Virus record (IMG/VR): IMGVR_UViG_3300035150_000015
Span: 40,444 to 104,443 of that record
Length of the DNA stretch: 64,000 nt
Strand: one strand, 5' to 3'
From: a virus
The notes beneath the pieces are model-generated. The model was not told the origin of the DNA, made no database searches, and saw only the letters and a list, made by a program, of their open reading frames with translations. Both the position numbers and the translations under genes were made by a program. Below, piece after piece: positions 47,916-56,331 of the stretch (position 1 is the stretch's first letter; each line of letters opens with the position of its first letter).

Positions 47916-49213
47916 CCTTTATCTTCCTCATCGTCGCTGCTGTCGTCATCTATGTCTTCGAGCTCGACCTCTTCCACAGAGTCTTCCTCGAGATCCGACA
48001 TGTCAACATCCTGGACGATTTCAACACCCTCATCAGAAAGTTCCTCATCCTGGATATCTTCATCCCCAGCTCTCACAGCCGTCAGAACCTTGTCCCTCAA
48101 TCCAGAGAAAACCTTGTTATTGTTCATGAGATACTCACGGAACTTCTCCCGACCCCGGAAAGCCTGGTCCAAGTACTTGTATTGAGCACCGCTCTTAGAA
48201 GCAATCTTGTGGCTGATAGCCGCCTCGATGAGGGAGTAGTAGTCGTCGATCCCGTAGTTGAACCGGATAAAGATATCCGTCGTGAATCCCTGCTTACCAT
48301 CAACCTTGCTTTTCACCAATTTGACCTGAGTGTGGTTACCGTAGGGGTAGGTACGAGACTTTCCGGTCAAGGGATCCTTCTTCTTCACTGATTCGGCCTT
48401 GATCTTAGTGAACTTCAGCCTGACATAGGTATAAAATTTCAAGGCCTTTCCACCCGGAGTGTTGTCCGAGCCTCCTCTTCCTCCACCCCACCCAGTAGAA
48501 ATGGTGCTCCGAATCTGATTCAACAACAGAATGGCGGTTCCCTGAGGATTGGTCGAGAACAACGTTAACTTTCCAGTCTTCTCGTCACGGTGCCCCTTGC
48601 CCTCAGCCAGCCACGCATTCAACTTGGGAAGGGTCTGGGAAAACTTCTGAGCTACAGCTCCGATCCTAGCATTGTCGTCGAGGTTTCGTTCCTGGAACTC
48701 AGATTTGGGGACCATGGCAGCCACTGAGTCCACCACGATGAGGTCCAGTCCAGTAACCAGACCGATCTTGATCAGCTTAAAGCCGTCCTCCAAGGTCGTA
48801 GGAGCGAAAATGGCCAACTTATCTTCGTCGAAGGAAACCCCCACTTTTCGTGCGTATACCTGGTCAAGAGCATGCTCGTAGTCCAGGAACATGGCACGTC
48901 CGCCGGCTTTTTGGCACTCAGCAATAGCTTGCAGGGCCGCCGTGGTCTTACCAGAAGACTCAGCTCCAAAGATTTCAGTGATTTGGCGCCGAGGGTATCC
49001 CGCACAACGGGGTCCAGAGCCGTCCGGGGTAATGGACCCTCCAATCAAATCGTCGATGCAAGTGCTCCCACTTGGGGCACAAGGGAGCGACGAATTCTTA
49101 ATCCCCATCGCCTCTTCACCAGTCCACTTTTTGGCCAGGGATCGAAGCATCGCCATAGCCTTGGTGGCATCGGAATTCGTAGCAACTTCCTTAGTTTTTC
49201 GTCTAACAGCCAT
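47912..49213 (-). CDS. recA: RecA recombinase
   Basis: The 433-residue protein catalyses strand exchange. Walker A is GAESSGKTT (about 83-91). FLDYEHALDQVYARKVGVS matches the conserved region around the catalytic Glu. Walker B is LIVVDSVAAMVPK. Loop L2 contains LLLNQIRSTISTGWGGGRGG and NTPGGKALKFY. The C-terminal tail is long and strongly acidic (EEDSVEEVELEDIDDDSSDD), longer than in E. coli RecA, and may modulate DNA binding. An unusual N-terminal insertion around residues 45-75 contains two Cys. It lies between the resolvase and Rad50 N-half genes. Confidence 0.95.
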   Translation of the reverse strand: MAVRRKTKEVATNSDATKAMAMLRSLAKKWTGEEAMGIKNSSLPCAPSGSTCIDDLIGGSITPDGSGPRCAGYPRRQITEIFGAESSGKTTAALQAIAECQKAGGRAMFLDYEHALDQVYARKVGVSFDEDKLAIFAPTTLEDGFKLIKIGLVTGLDLIVVDSVAAMVPKSEFQERNLDDNARIGAVAQKFSQTLPKLNAWLAEGKGHRDEKTGKLTLFSTNPQGTAILLLNQIRSTISTGWGGGRGGSDNTPGGKALKFYTYVRLKFTKIKAESVKKKDPLTGKSRTYPYGNHTQVKLVKSKVDGKQGFTTDIFIRFNYGIDDYYSLIEAAISHKIASKSGAQYKYLDQAFRGREKFREYLMNNNKVFSGLRDKVLTAVRAGDEDIQDEELSDEGVEIVQDVDMSDLEEDSVEEVELEDIDDDSSDDEEDKG

Positions 49214-49232
49214 ATTATCCTCAGGTTGTTTT

Positions 49233-49913
49233 CTAGGGCCTTGCGAACTCTACGGCGCAAGACACGTCTGCAGCACCCAATTGAGAGAACTGGTAGAACC
49301 TGTCCCCTTCCTTGAATACCAAGCCTTTCTTGACCGTTTTCCCAGCCTTAGCTCCCTTGGTGAACGTGTGAACGCTAAGGAACACCTGAAGCTCGGCGGG
49401 AAAGAGGTCTTCTTCCTTCAGCTCCCCTCGATGGAACTGCCAGAAACCAGCGGCCGTTCTAGCGATGATGTAGGCATCAGCCTCATTGTGATTCCACCGC
49501 TTGATTCCAGTATCGGCTCTTGCCGCATCCTGCATATCGGATTTGTCCATTCGGCCTTTCCGGACCGAGGGATCCATCTTTGCCATCAACTTGACCCTCT
49601 TAGGATCTAGATACACCACATCCTTCCTACGAATGAAGATGGCCTCATTCACATACAGAAAAAGGCCATATAGGCCCTCTGACCAGAGCTCCCCGAATGG
49701 CGGGGACTCTACCCCTATAGCTTCAATTTCAGGGTAAGAGTCCAACACAGCTCCCAAGGATTCTCGGAGATACATGTTCCGCCAAACGAAGATAGCCTTA
49801 GATTCCGTAGAAAAGACCCCCCTGGCAATGACCCGCTCCTTTCCTACAACGGAGGAGTTGATGATACACCACCCAAAGCCCGTCAGAGACGGGTCAATGC
49901 CTAGGGTAATCAC
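49233..49913 (-). CDS. RuvC-like Holliday junction resolvase
   Basis: The 226-residue protein has the RNase H-fold resolvase motifs: GIDPSLTGFGW (Asp7), IGVESPPFG (Glu69) and HNEADAYIIA (Asp146). These acidic residues bind metal in RuvC and related phage endonucleases. It would cleave four-way junctions after RecA action. The C-terminal 60 residues, beyond the usual fold, contain a strand-rich segment (GLVFKEGDRFYQFSQLG). The start is a GTG (49911-49913) with no strong Shine-Dalgarno. It lies between the candidate SSB and RecA. Confidence 0.8.
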   Translation of the reverse strand: MITLGIDPSLTGFGWCIINSSVVGKERVIARGVFSTESKAIFVWRNMYLRESLGAVLDSYPEIEAIGVESPPFGELWSEGLYGLFLYVNEAIFIRRKDVVYLDPKRVKLMAKMDPSVRKGRMDKSDMQDAARADTGIKRWNHNEADAYIIARTAAGFWQFHRGELKEEDLFPAELQVFLSVHTFTKGAKAGKTVKKGLVFKEGDRFYQFSQLGAADVSCAVEFARP

Positions 49914-49928
49914 GACTATGCTGCCGTG

Positions 49929-50789
49929 TTATACGCCGTCCAGGATTCCGTCGAAGTCGTCCGCTCCAACATCCTCACCGGCATCACCACCCAGACCAAG
50001 CTGGATCTTGAGGTCAGCCGTGGACATCTCACGGAAGGGGACGAGCTTTTCGTACAAAGCATGCGCCTGACTCAAAACGTGGCTCTGGAAATCCTTGTTT
50101 AACCTCCAGATCGCCTTGCCAGCACCGTGGATATCGAAATTCTGGTAATCAGTGTTGGTGCAAGTCAAGGCCAGGTCCTGGTTAGAGATGGACAGATCAT
50201 TCTCACGGAGGGAATTGGCCACCTCGTGAAGAGTCTCGTACAATCTGTTCGAGAATCTCCAGGGGATGACTGTGCTGTTGGTGGTCAACTGTTCCTTGAT
50301 TACCGACCCGCTGTTGTTAGTCGGGTAGACCACCAAGACCGTCGTGAAGTAGACCTTAAGGGGGCCCATCATCTTCCAAACAGCATCCGCATCAGCACCA
50401 TCCTTACCAAGACGAGACAAGACGTAACCAACGCCCTGCTTGTAGTGAGCAAGAATCTTCTTGAACCGAACGTTGTTCAGATCGAGCTTCTCGTGATCCT
50501 GAAGCTCGTCAACCGACTTACCAAGCTCCCCGGCTCTCTTAGAGAAAACCGTTTTCACTGCTTCCAGGACCTTCTCTTTACTGACTTCCGGGTCCTTCTT
50601 CTTCATGGCCTTAGCAATAGAGATGGCCACAGGGTTAAAATAAACCAGACCTACCCGGTACTTCTTCCCCTTTTCTCCCTTGAACCACGGAATACGATTT
50701 GAGGTGACGTGCTTGCGGTCCTCTTCGTCCAGACCTACGTCCTCGTCCTCATACTCATCCAACCCCTCGAACAGATCATCATCAGACAT
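49929..50789 (-). CDS. Acidic-tailed candidate ssDNA-binding protein
   Basis: The 286-residue protein (ATG 50787-50789 with AGGAG upstream) has an acidic N-terminal tail, a folded centre (KHVTSNRIPWFKGEKGKKYR, then GLVYFNPVAISIAKAMKKKD) and an acidic C-terminus (GEDVGADDFDGILDGV). Acidic C-tips are typical of ssDNA-binding proteins such as gp32 and SSB. Its location before the resolvase and RecA, behind its own promoter-like region, fits a replication protein made in quantity. I see no classical OB-fold signature, so the assignment is tentative. Confidence 0.5.
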   Translation of the reverse strand: MSDDDLFEGLDEYEDEDVGLDEEDRKHVTSNRIPWFKGEKGKKYRVGLVYFNPVAISIAKAMKKKDPEVSKEKVLEAVKTVFSKRAGELGKSVDELQDHEKLDLNNVRFKKILAHYKQGVGYVLSRLGKDGADADAVWKMMGPLKVYFTTVLVVYPTNNSGSVIKEQLTTNSTVIPWRFSNRLYETLHEVANSLRENDLSISNQDLALTCTNTDYQNFDIHGAGKAIWRLNKDFQSHVLSQAHALYEKLVPFREMSTADLKIQLGLGGDAGEDVGADDFDGILDGV

Positions 50790-50905
50790 TGATTTTTCTC
50801 CTAGCTGTGGGTCCGTTAAACTCGACAAAGTTTAGTTACAGGGGTCGAGCCCAAACGAAACAATTCAGTCCTACACATATACACCCTGTAAGCCAATGGA
50901 GTCAA
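50790..50905 (-). promoter_or_regulatory. Promoter-like region before the candidate SSB gene
   Basis: The 116-bp gap holds, on the minus strand, TTGACT (50900-50905), an 18-base spacer and TATATG (50876-50881) preceded by TG. This is a plausible host sigma-70 promoter. The motif GGGTGTATATG overlaps the -10 and resembles the junction motif found elsewhere. Further down are CTCGAC/GTCGAG and TAAACT/AGTTTA inverted pairs that may form weak hairpins. Confidence 0.5.
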
Positions 50906-50917
50906 TCAAATTGACTC
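50899..50917. promoter_or_regulatory. 19-bp inverted repeat overlapping a -35-like site
   Basis: GAGTCAAT and ATTGACTC form perfect 8-bp arms with a CAA spacer. The right half overlaps the end of the upstream gene and the left half covers the TTGACT -35 candidate. This geometry fits an operator where a dimeric repressor could block the promoter, but no matching repressor was identified in the window. Confidence 0.45.
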
Positions 50918-51844
50918 AAGAAAGTCAGAAAATTCGTCTTCCTCCAGAAATCCCTCCACATCAGGGTCCTCTTTAGGAACTGACCTGGCAGACTGCTTTT
51001 TCTCAGGAGCCGGGTCAGGAATAGCCTCGGCGGTATCATCGGAGACACCCATGCTAAGGAATGAATCGAAGTCATCGTTATCTTCCCCCAGAGATACATC
51101 ATCTGACTCTGGGACAATAGGCTGCTTCGGAGCAACGGTTTTAGCTTGAGGGGCGGGGGCCTCAGGCTCTGGGGCCGGTTTAGCCTCGGGGTCGGATTCC
51201 TTCTCAGGCTCTGACCCACCTTCCCCGGACCCGTTAAGGCCAGCCATCTGCTGGGCCAAGTCCTTATCCAAGTCATCATCATCCCCATCAGAGACGATGT
51301 CAGGAGAAGGGGTGGGCGGCGAGTGCTTCTTCCTGCCCCACTTGGAGCCCCTAGAGGAATCACTCTCATCCCCATAGATAGACCCGTTCCCAAGCTCCAT
51401 GAGGATCAAGCTACGTTGAACCCGGATGGCACTCATGGTGGCGTCCAATTCTTTGTGACGGAACCGAAGGGCCTTCTCAACCAGAGAGACAGCCTTCAGA
51501 CTCCCCGCCAGACTAGCAATTTCCTTCCTTTCCTCCCTCAAAATGATATTGATCATCGACCTGCGGTCGTCAATAGAAGGTAGGTTGACTACTCTTGTAT
51601 CCTCCACCAAAAGCTCGTCAGACCGGGCCTGGAAAACCATCTCCAGGGCTTCCTTGGTCATCTCAAGCCGATGCCTCTCCCGGTGAGCTTCCTGAATGTA
51701 GACACCAACCTCATTCAGGTAGCCACGAGTAAGGGAAATTAGCTCTTGCATGTACAGAGGACCCCTGGTTACCGGGTCAGGGTCAAGCTTCACGGACATA
51801 TTGTCCAGAGCGTTATAGATCTCTTCAATTCGTTCAGGAGTCAT
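50906..51844 (-). CDS. Helical protein with long acidic tail, unknown function
   Basis: The 312-residue protein has a helical first half (ERIEEIYNALDNMSVKLDPD, then HKELDATMSAIRVQRSLILM) and a disordered, Pro/Glu/Asp-rich second half ending in acidic repeats (FLEEDEFSDFLESI). It lies between the RecD-like helicase and the candidate SSB gene. The first half may bind DNA or a partner, and the tail could serve as a protein docking site. The ATG at 51842-51844 has GAGG and AAGGG just upstream. No family was recognised. Confidence 0.65.
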   Translation of the reverse strand: MTPERIEEIYNALDNMSVKLDPDPVTRGPLYMQELISLTRGYLNEVGVYIQEAHRERHRLEMTKEALEMVFQARSDELLVEDTRVVNLPSIDDRRSMINIILREERKEIASLAGSLKAVSLVEKALRFRHKELDATMSAIRVQRSLILMELGNGSIYGDESDSSRGSKWGRKKHSPPTPSPDIVSDGDDDDLDKDLAQQMAGLNGSGEGGSEPEKESDPEAKPAPEPEAPAPQAKTVAPKQPIVPESDDVSLGEDNDDFDSFLSMGVSDDTAEAIPDPAPEKKQSARSVPKEDPDVEGFLEEDEFSDFLESI

Positions 51845-51853
51845 ACCCTTGCC

Positions 51854-54061
51854 TCATACACCGGAACGAACAAAATTCGATATAGCTTCTGCAAGAGCCG
51901 TCCCTCTCCTGACCACTTTGTTGTTCAAGATAGCTCTCTGAACGGCTGCTTCCTCCCCAATCAACCAGACACACTTCCGAGCTCGGGTGACCGCCGTATA
52001 CAAAAGGTTCCTCTGCAGCATCCTTCCCTGAGACCTCAGAATTGGGAAGATAATAGTATCGAACTCTGACCCCTGACTCTTGTGTACAGTGATGGCATAA
52101 GCCAGGCGGAGCTTCTCTACAGCCACATCAGAGGGGAAAAACACTTCCACGTCCAACTGGTTACCCACTCCATGAATTCTCACTGTGAGACCGCTGTGGT
52201 GAATGCGAATCAGTTTCCCCACATCCCCATTGTAGACCCCTAACTGGTAGTCATTCTTGGTGACCATGAGGCGATCCCCGACCCTAAAGTGCAACCCACC
52301 TTTGTGCCATTCCTGAGGGCCTTCTGGGTTCAAAGCTTCCCTCAAGAGGTCATTGAGGCTGGTAACCCCCACAGTCCCATCGTACTTCGCCGAGAGTACT
52401 TGGAAGTTGGCGTCCCTAGCCTTAAGTCTGGCGGCCATCTGGACCACCAAACTTGCTATCTCCTCTTCATCGCTCATTCTCACGAACTTGAACTCAGGGT
52501 CGTCCTTGTAGGAGCCTAAACTCAACATCTCCCCCTTGTTGATCTCGTGAGAATGCCGAACAATAGAGCTCCTCTCCCCCTGACGAAAAATCTGAGTTAG
52601 ACGGACATTGGGCACGCTTGGGCACGCCACCAGTTCTCTCAACACGTTCCCGGGGCCCACTGAGGGAAGCTGGGCATCATCCCCCACGAAAACGAGAGTG
52701 GAGTCCGGACCCAACGAGCTCAGTAGACGGTAGAAGAGCTCCTGGTCCACCATGGAGAGTTCATCCGCGATAACAGCCTCAACAAACAACGGATTGTTCT
52801 CGTTGTGTCCCCAAGAGATGCCGTCGTACTTCAAGGCCCTGTGAACGGTATACGCCGCATGGCCGGCCACTGACGCTAGCCTCTTCGCAGCGATACCCGT
52901 CGGAGCCAACAACTGGAACGAGACGTTGGCATCCTCAAAGAACCTGACCAGAGCTCGAACCGTCGTAGTCTTTCCTGTCCCGGGCAACCCTGTGAGAACA
53001 ACCACCCGGTGGTTCCCGAGTTCCTTCACCACCTGTCTCTGAGCCTCGGACAGCTGAATCTGATTGACCCGTTCATACTCTTCGAGAAAGTGCTCCGTGT
53101 CTAGAGAGATGTCTGACGGCTTCAGAAGATTAGCCAGCATTCGGGCGGACTTTCGCTCAAAGTCATAATAGTCAGGTAGGTAGACTCCGGCCTCCGGATC
53201 TACTTTCAGTATTCCGGCTTCCTCCAAACTCTGAACAGCTTTCAAAAAAGCCTCCCTATGCCCCTCCTCCGGGAAGGGAAGGAGAGCCTCTCGCTTGGAC
53301 AAGTGCGCCACAACACCCGGAATACTCGACTTAGGAAGACACAAGTGCCCCCCCTGCTTAGCCGCATCCTGAAGAGACCAAAGGACAGCCCCCTCGTACC
53401 TCCGGGGGTCCCCCTCAAGAATATTCAGTTTCCTGGCCAACCGGTCAACCTTTGAGAAGTTGAAGCCTAGAATGGACATCAGTCGGTAAGGGTTCTCTTT
53501 AACCAGGGTACCGGCCTCTGAGCCAAAACGATACAACACTGCTTGGATCTCAGTACCACTCAAACCACCCAAGCGCAGAAGGGAAGATATGTCCCTTTTG
53601 CGGAAAGCCATCTCCCAGCCCAAGACCGCCGTTTGGAGCTCTTCTTGAGAGAAGCCTTCCAGAGGGTCATCCAAACAGTGATCTAGACTATCAGGGCTAT
53701 TCTGGAAGGCTGAGAGGCCATATTTGGAAACCACCCCCCCCACCAAACGACGGTCGGAGAAACCTTCGATACAGGAATAAAGGAAGTCCCCCAAAGCACG
53801 CTGATTTGGAAACCATGGCTCCCAGAGGTGTGCCAGAAACTGCAAGCCATACTTTGGGTGCCTAGTCCACTTCCCGAGAAGGCGCAAAGGCACCCCGAAC
53901 TGTACCTGGAGAAGTCCGTACAGTGACCCCCTGACCGTAGGATTTCTCCGGATGGTGGCCATCTCCACAGGAGCAGAGTTCACCAAATTCATGGTGAACA
54001 CACTGAAGTCGTCTCGGGAGAAAACCACCCGATCCACATACCCTTCAATCCAATCAACCAT
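51854..54061 (-). CDS. RecD2-like superfamily 1 DNA helicase
   Basis: The 735-residue protein has an N-terminal region like the RecD2 family (WIEGYVDRVVFSRDDFSVFT). The helicase core contains Walker A GLPGTGKTTT (about residue 360), motif II IADELSMVD, motif III GDDAQLPSVGPG and the C-terminal YAITVHKSQGSEF and LLYTAVTRARK motifs of RecD/TraA helicases. It moves 5'-3' on ssDNA in known relatives. The ATG at 54059-54061 overlaps the ligase stop by 8 bp. Helicase with RecA, SbcD and Cas4-like nuclease suggests a recombination-repair module. Confidence 0.9.
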   Translation of the reverse strand: MVDWIEGYVDRVVFSRDDFSVFTMNLVNSAPVEMATIRRNPTVRGSLYGLLQVQFGVPLRLLGKWTRHPKYGLQFLAHLWEPWFPNQRALGDFLYSCIEGFSDRRLVGGVVSKYGLSAFQNSPDSLDHCLDDPLEGFSQEELQTAVLGWEMAFRKRDISSLLRLGGLSGTEIQAVLYRFGSEAGTLVKENPYRLMSILGFNFSKVDRLARKLNILEGDPRRYEGAVLWSLQDAAKQGGHLCLPKSSIPGVVAHLSKREALLPFPEEGHREAFLKAVQSLEEAGILKVDPEAGVYLPDYYDFERKSARMLANLLKPSDISLDTEHFLEEYERVNQIQLSEAQRQVVKELGNHRVVVLTGLPGTGKTTTVRALVRFFEDANVSFQLLAPTGIAAKRLASVAGHAAYTVHRALKYDGISWGHNENNPLFVEAVIADELSMVDQELFYRLLSSLGPDSTLVFVGDDAQLPSVGPGNVLRELVACPSVPNVRLTQIFRQGERSSIVRHSHEINKGEMLSLGSYKDDPEFKFVRMSDEEEIASLVVQMAARLKARDANFQVLSAKYDGTVGVTSLNDLLREALNPEGPQEWHKGGLHFRVGDRLMVTKNDYQLGVYNGDVGKLIRIHHSGLTVRIHGVGNQLDVEVFFPSDVAVEKLRLAYAITVHKSQGSEFDTIIFPILRSQGRMLQRNLLYTAVTRARKCVWLIGEEAAVQRAILNNKVVRRGTALAEAISNFVRSGV

Positions 54062-55982
54062 CGGCCCCAACCATAGCAATAAAGTCCCCCTCAGAAAGGA
54101 GCCTGGTGCCGTTCTTGCGAGCAGCCCTGGCCTTAGCGGTAGTCGAATTAGGGTCTGCCATCACCAAATAAGTAAGATCTCTGGTAACCGACTTCTTGAC
54201 GGAAGCCCCGGCCTCCTTAGCTAGCTTCTCCAACTCTGGACGCTTCCTAGTGAACTTTCCTGTGAAACAGATGCTGCTTCCGGACAAAGAGCCTACCGGC
54301 CGAGCTTTGATTTTAAGACCAGTCTCCTGAAGATCCTGCAACAACTCACGATTCCTCTCGATCCAACTGAACAGAGACTGGGCTCTTCGAGGGCCCATGC
54401 CAGCAATACCCTGCAGTCGATCCGACGAAGCTCCCTGAATCTTCTCTAGGGTATCGAATCCGGCGTCCACCACTAGCTGTATAGTAGCCGTAGCGCACAA
54501 GGGGATCCCAAGGGCCCCCAGGAAAGACTCAAGGGGGAGCGGGTTAACACCCCATAAGGTCCTCAAGACATTGTTGGCCGAAGTTTCCCCCATACGGTCT
54601 AAAGAGGCCAGCTGGTCTTTGGTAAGTCGGTAGAGGTCTGGGACTGACCCCACAAGGCCCTCGTCCACCAGTTTCTGGATAAGGGCCTCTCCCCACTCAA
54701 GGATCCCCAACTCTCTGACCCATTGTAGCAAGCGCCCCACAGTCTGTGCTGGGCACTCACTGGTATTGGGGCACGTCAGGTACTCTCCGATGCGTACCGT
54801 CTCAGCGCCACACCTAGGACACTGTGCTGGGGGCTGCGACACGGTTCCAGTCGACCCCGTGACTGACACTACCCTAGGAATGACATCGTTGGCGCGGCTG
54901 ACCAGGATTTTGGCTCCAACATCAAAGCCGATGTTCTCGATATAGGTCTGATTGTAGAGGCTAGCTCGGGACACCTCAGCCCCAAGAAGCCGAACCGGCC
55001 TGAAGACCGCCACTGGAGTAATGCGGCCAGTGCCGCCCACCTGGTCCTCTCGACCGACAGCTACAGTTTCTCGGCTGACAGGAGCAAATTTAAAGGCCAC
55101 TGCCCCACAGGGACGACCATTCCTGTCCCCCAGACTCCACTGGTAGGCCAGGTCATTAAGCCGAACAACCAGTCCATCGATATCATAGGGGAGCTGCTCT
55201 CGAATAGTCTGTTGGTACTCAACCCACAAGTCATGGGGAGTTCGGATCCCAGGAGCCAGAGCAGAGGGGTACCACCGAGGAACATTTAGATGCATCTGCT
55301 CTAAGAATTTGAACTGTTCCACCTCGGTCTTAAACTCAGGTCCCTCAAGAGCCTGGTATACAATTACCGTCAGATGTTCACACCCCTTCCCGTCCAAACG
55401 CTTGGCCGTTCCGCTAGCAGTGTTTCGGGGGTTGGCCTTGTCAGGAAAGTATTTCTTGTGGTCATCTTTGAAGAGCACGATCTCTCCCCGAAAGATGACT
55501 GAGATTGGCTCAGGAAGAGATTTAGCAACCCCCTTCATGCGAACCACATTCTGAGTTATGTCCTCTCCTACAGTCCCGTCACCACGAGTCAAGGCCTGAA
55601 TCAACCGGCCTCCCTCATACTGCAAGCTCACCGAAATGCCGTCAAGCTTCTCCGTGACAATCAGCTCCTCCTTCTTGTAAGGAAGCTCCCTGGCTACTTT
55701 GTTGACCCAACTGGACAATTCATCCATCGTCTGAACCTTGTCCAGAGAACCCATGGGGATGCTGTGCTCCACTTTGGGCCAAAAGGAAGCAGGAGGAGCC
55801 CCTATTGAAGTGACAGCAGAACTATCTTCCTTCAACTCAGCTAATTCGTCCACACGGGCATCATAGACCTCATCAGAGGCTATAGGTGTGCCGCCGTAGT
55901 ACGCTTGCCTAGCTTCAGAGATCCAGCTTTCTAAGTCAGCTATACGGCCTTCCCGGAACTCTTCCAGAACGTCTTCGAGCAT
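54054..55982 (-). CDS. ligA: NAD-dependent DNA ligase
   Basis: The 642-residue enzyme seals nicks using NAD+. The catalytic KxDG motif is in VTEKLDGISVS. Other LigA blocks are IPMGSLDKVQ, RGDGTVGEDITQN, FRGEIVLF and NPRNTASG. A four-Cys zinc finger (CPRCGAE, CPNTSEC) follows, then helix-hairpin-helix repeats, and a C-terminal BRCT domain (SSICFTGKFTRKRPELEKLA). Host-type LigA is less common in phages than ATP-dependent ligase. The ATG at 55980-55982 is chosen over TTG 55991. A junction motif CCGGTGTATTG lies just upstream. Coupled to the RecD-like gene. Confidence 0.95.
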   Translation of the reverse strand: MLEDVLEEFREGRIADLESWISEARQAYYGGTPIASDEVYDARVDELAELKEDSSAVTSIGAPPASFWPKVEHSIPMGSLDKVQTMDELSSWVNKVARELPYKKEELIVTEKLDGISVSLQYEGGRLIQALTRGDGTVGEDITQNVVRMKGVAKSLPEPISVIFRGEIVLFKDDHKKYFPDKANPRNTASGTAKRLDGKGCEHLTVIVYQALEGPEFKTEVEQFKFLEQMHLNVPRWYPSALAPGIRTPHDLWVEYQQTIREQLPYDIDGLVVRLNDLAYQWSLGDRNGRPCGAVAFKFAPVSRETVAVGREDQVGGTGRITPVAVFRPVRLLGAEVSRASLYNQTYIENIGFDVGAKILVSRANDVIPRVVSVTGSTGTVSQPPAQCPRCGAETVRIGEYLTCPNTSECPAQTVGRLLQWVRELGILEWGEALIQKLVDEGLVGSVPDLYRLTKDQLASLDRMGETSANNVLRTLWGVNPLPLESFLGALGIPLCATATIQLVVDAGFDTLEKIQGASSDRLQGIAGMGPRRAQSLFSWIERNRELLQDLQETGLKIKARPVGSLSGSSICFTGKFTRKRPELEKLAKEAGASVKKSVTRDLTYLVMADPNSTTAKARAARKNGTRLLSEGDFIAMVGADG

Positions 55983-56011
55983 TCTCTTCAATACACCGGA
56001 AAGTAACCGAT

Positions 56012-56257
56012 CTATCTACCGGAAATCTCCTGACCACTCTCCTCCAAAAGACTGGCCAGTTCTGCCAAATTCTCGAAGCTATTCAGGGTGAATCTAACCT
56101 CTTTCCCAGCCATCCTGGCCAAGGCACCCCTAACATCAAAATTAACAGGATTACCGTCAGAATCAGAGGTTCGGATTAAGTAGTGGCCGTCCAAAGGATC
56201 TTGCTCAACCACACCTTCAACAAAATACCCAAGTATTGCAGAATTTGGTGATGACAT
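56012..56257 (-). CDS. Small unknown protein before ligase
   Basis: The 81-residue protein starts MSSPNSAILGYFVEGVVEQD and looks like a small mixed alpha/beta domain. TGAGGAATTCCT precedes the ATG, a good ribosome site. It sits between the ribonucleotide reductase and ligase genes and follows a strong inverted repeat, so it may open the ligase transcript. Function unknown. Confidence 0.6.
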   Translation of the reverse strand: MSSPNSAILGYFVEGVVEQDPLDGHYLIRTSDSDGNPVNFDVRGALARMAGKEVRFTLNSFENLAELASLLEESGQEISGR

Positions 56258-56274
56258 AGGAATTCCTCATTGTA

Positions 56275-56305
56275 GTGTAGGTGACACAATAATGGTCACC
56301 TACAC
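56275..56305 (-). promoter_or_regulatory. 11-bp perfect inverted repeat after ribonucleotide reductase gene
   Basis: GTGTAGGTGAC and GTCACCTACAC pair around a 9-base loop in the 74-bp gap between the ribonucleotide reductase stop and the next start. No U-run follows on the transcribed strand, so it is either a factor-dependent terminator, an RNA processing hairpin or an operator. Its spacing to the next ATG is about 18 bp. Confidence 0.55.
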
Positions 56306-56331
56306 CAACTTGCACGAACATCAGGTGGGCA

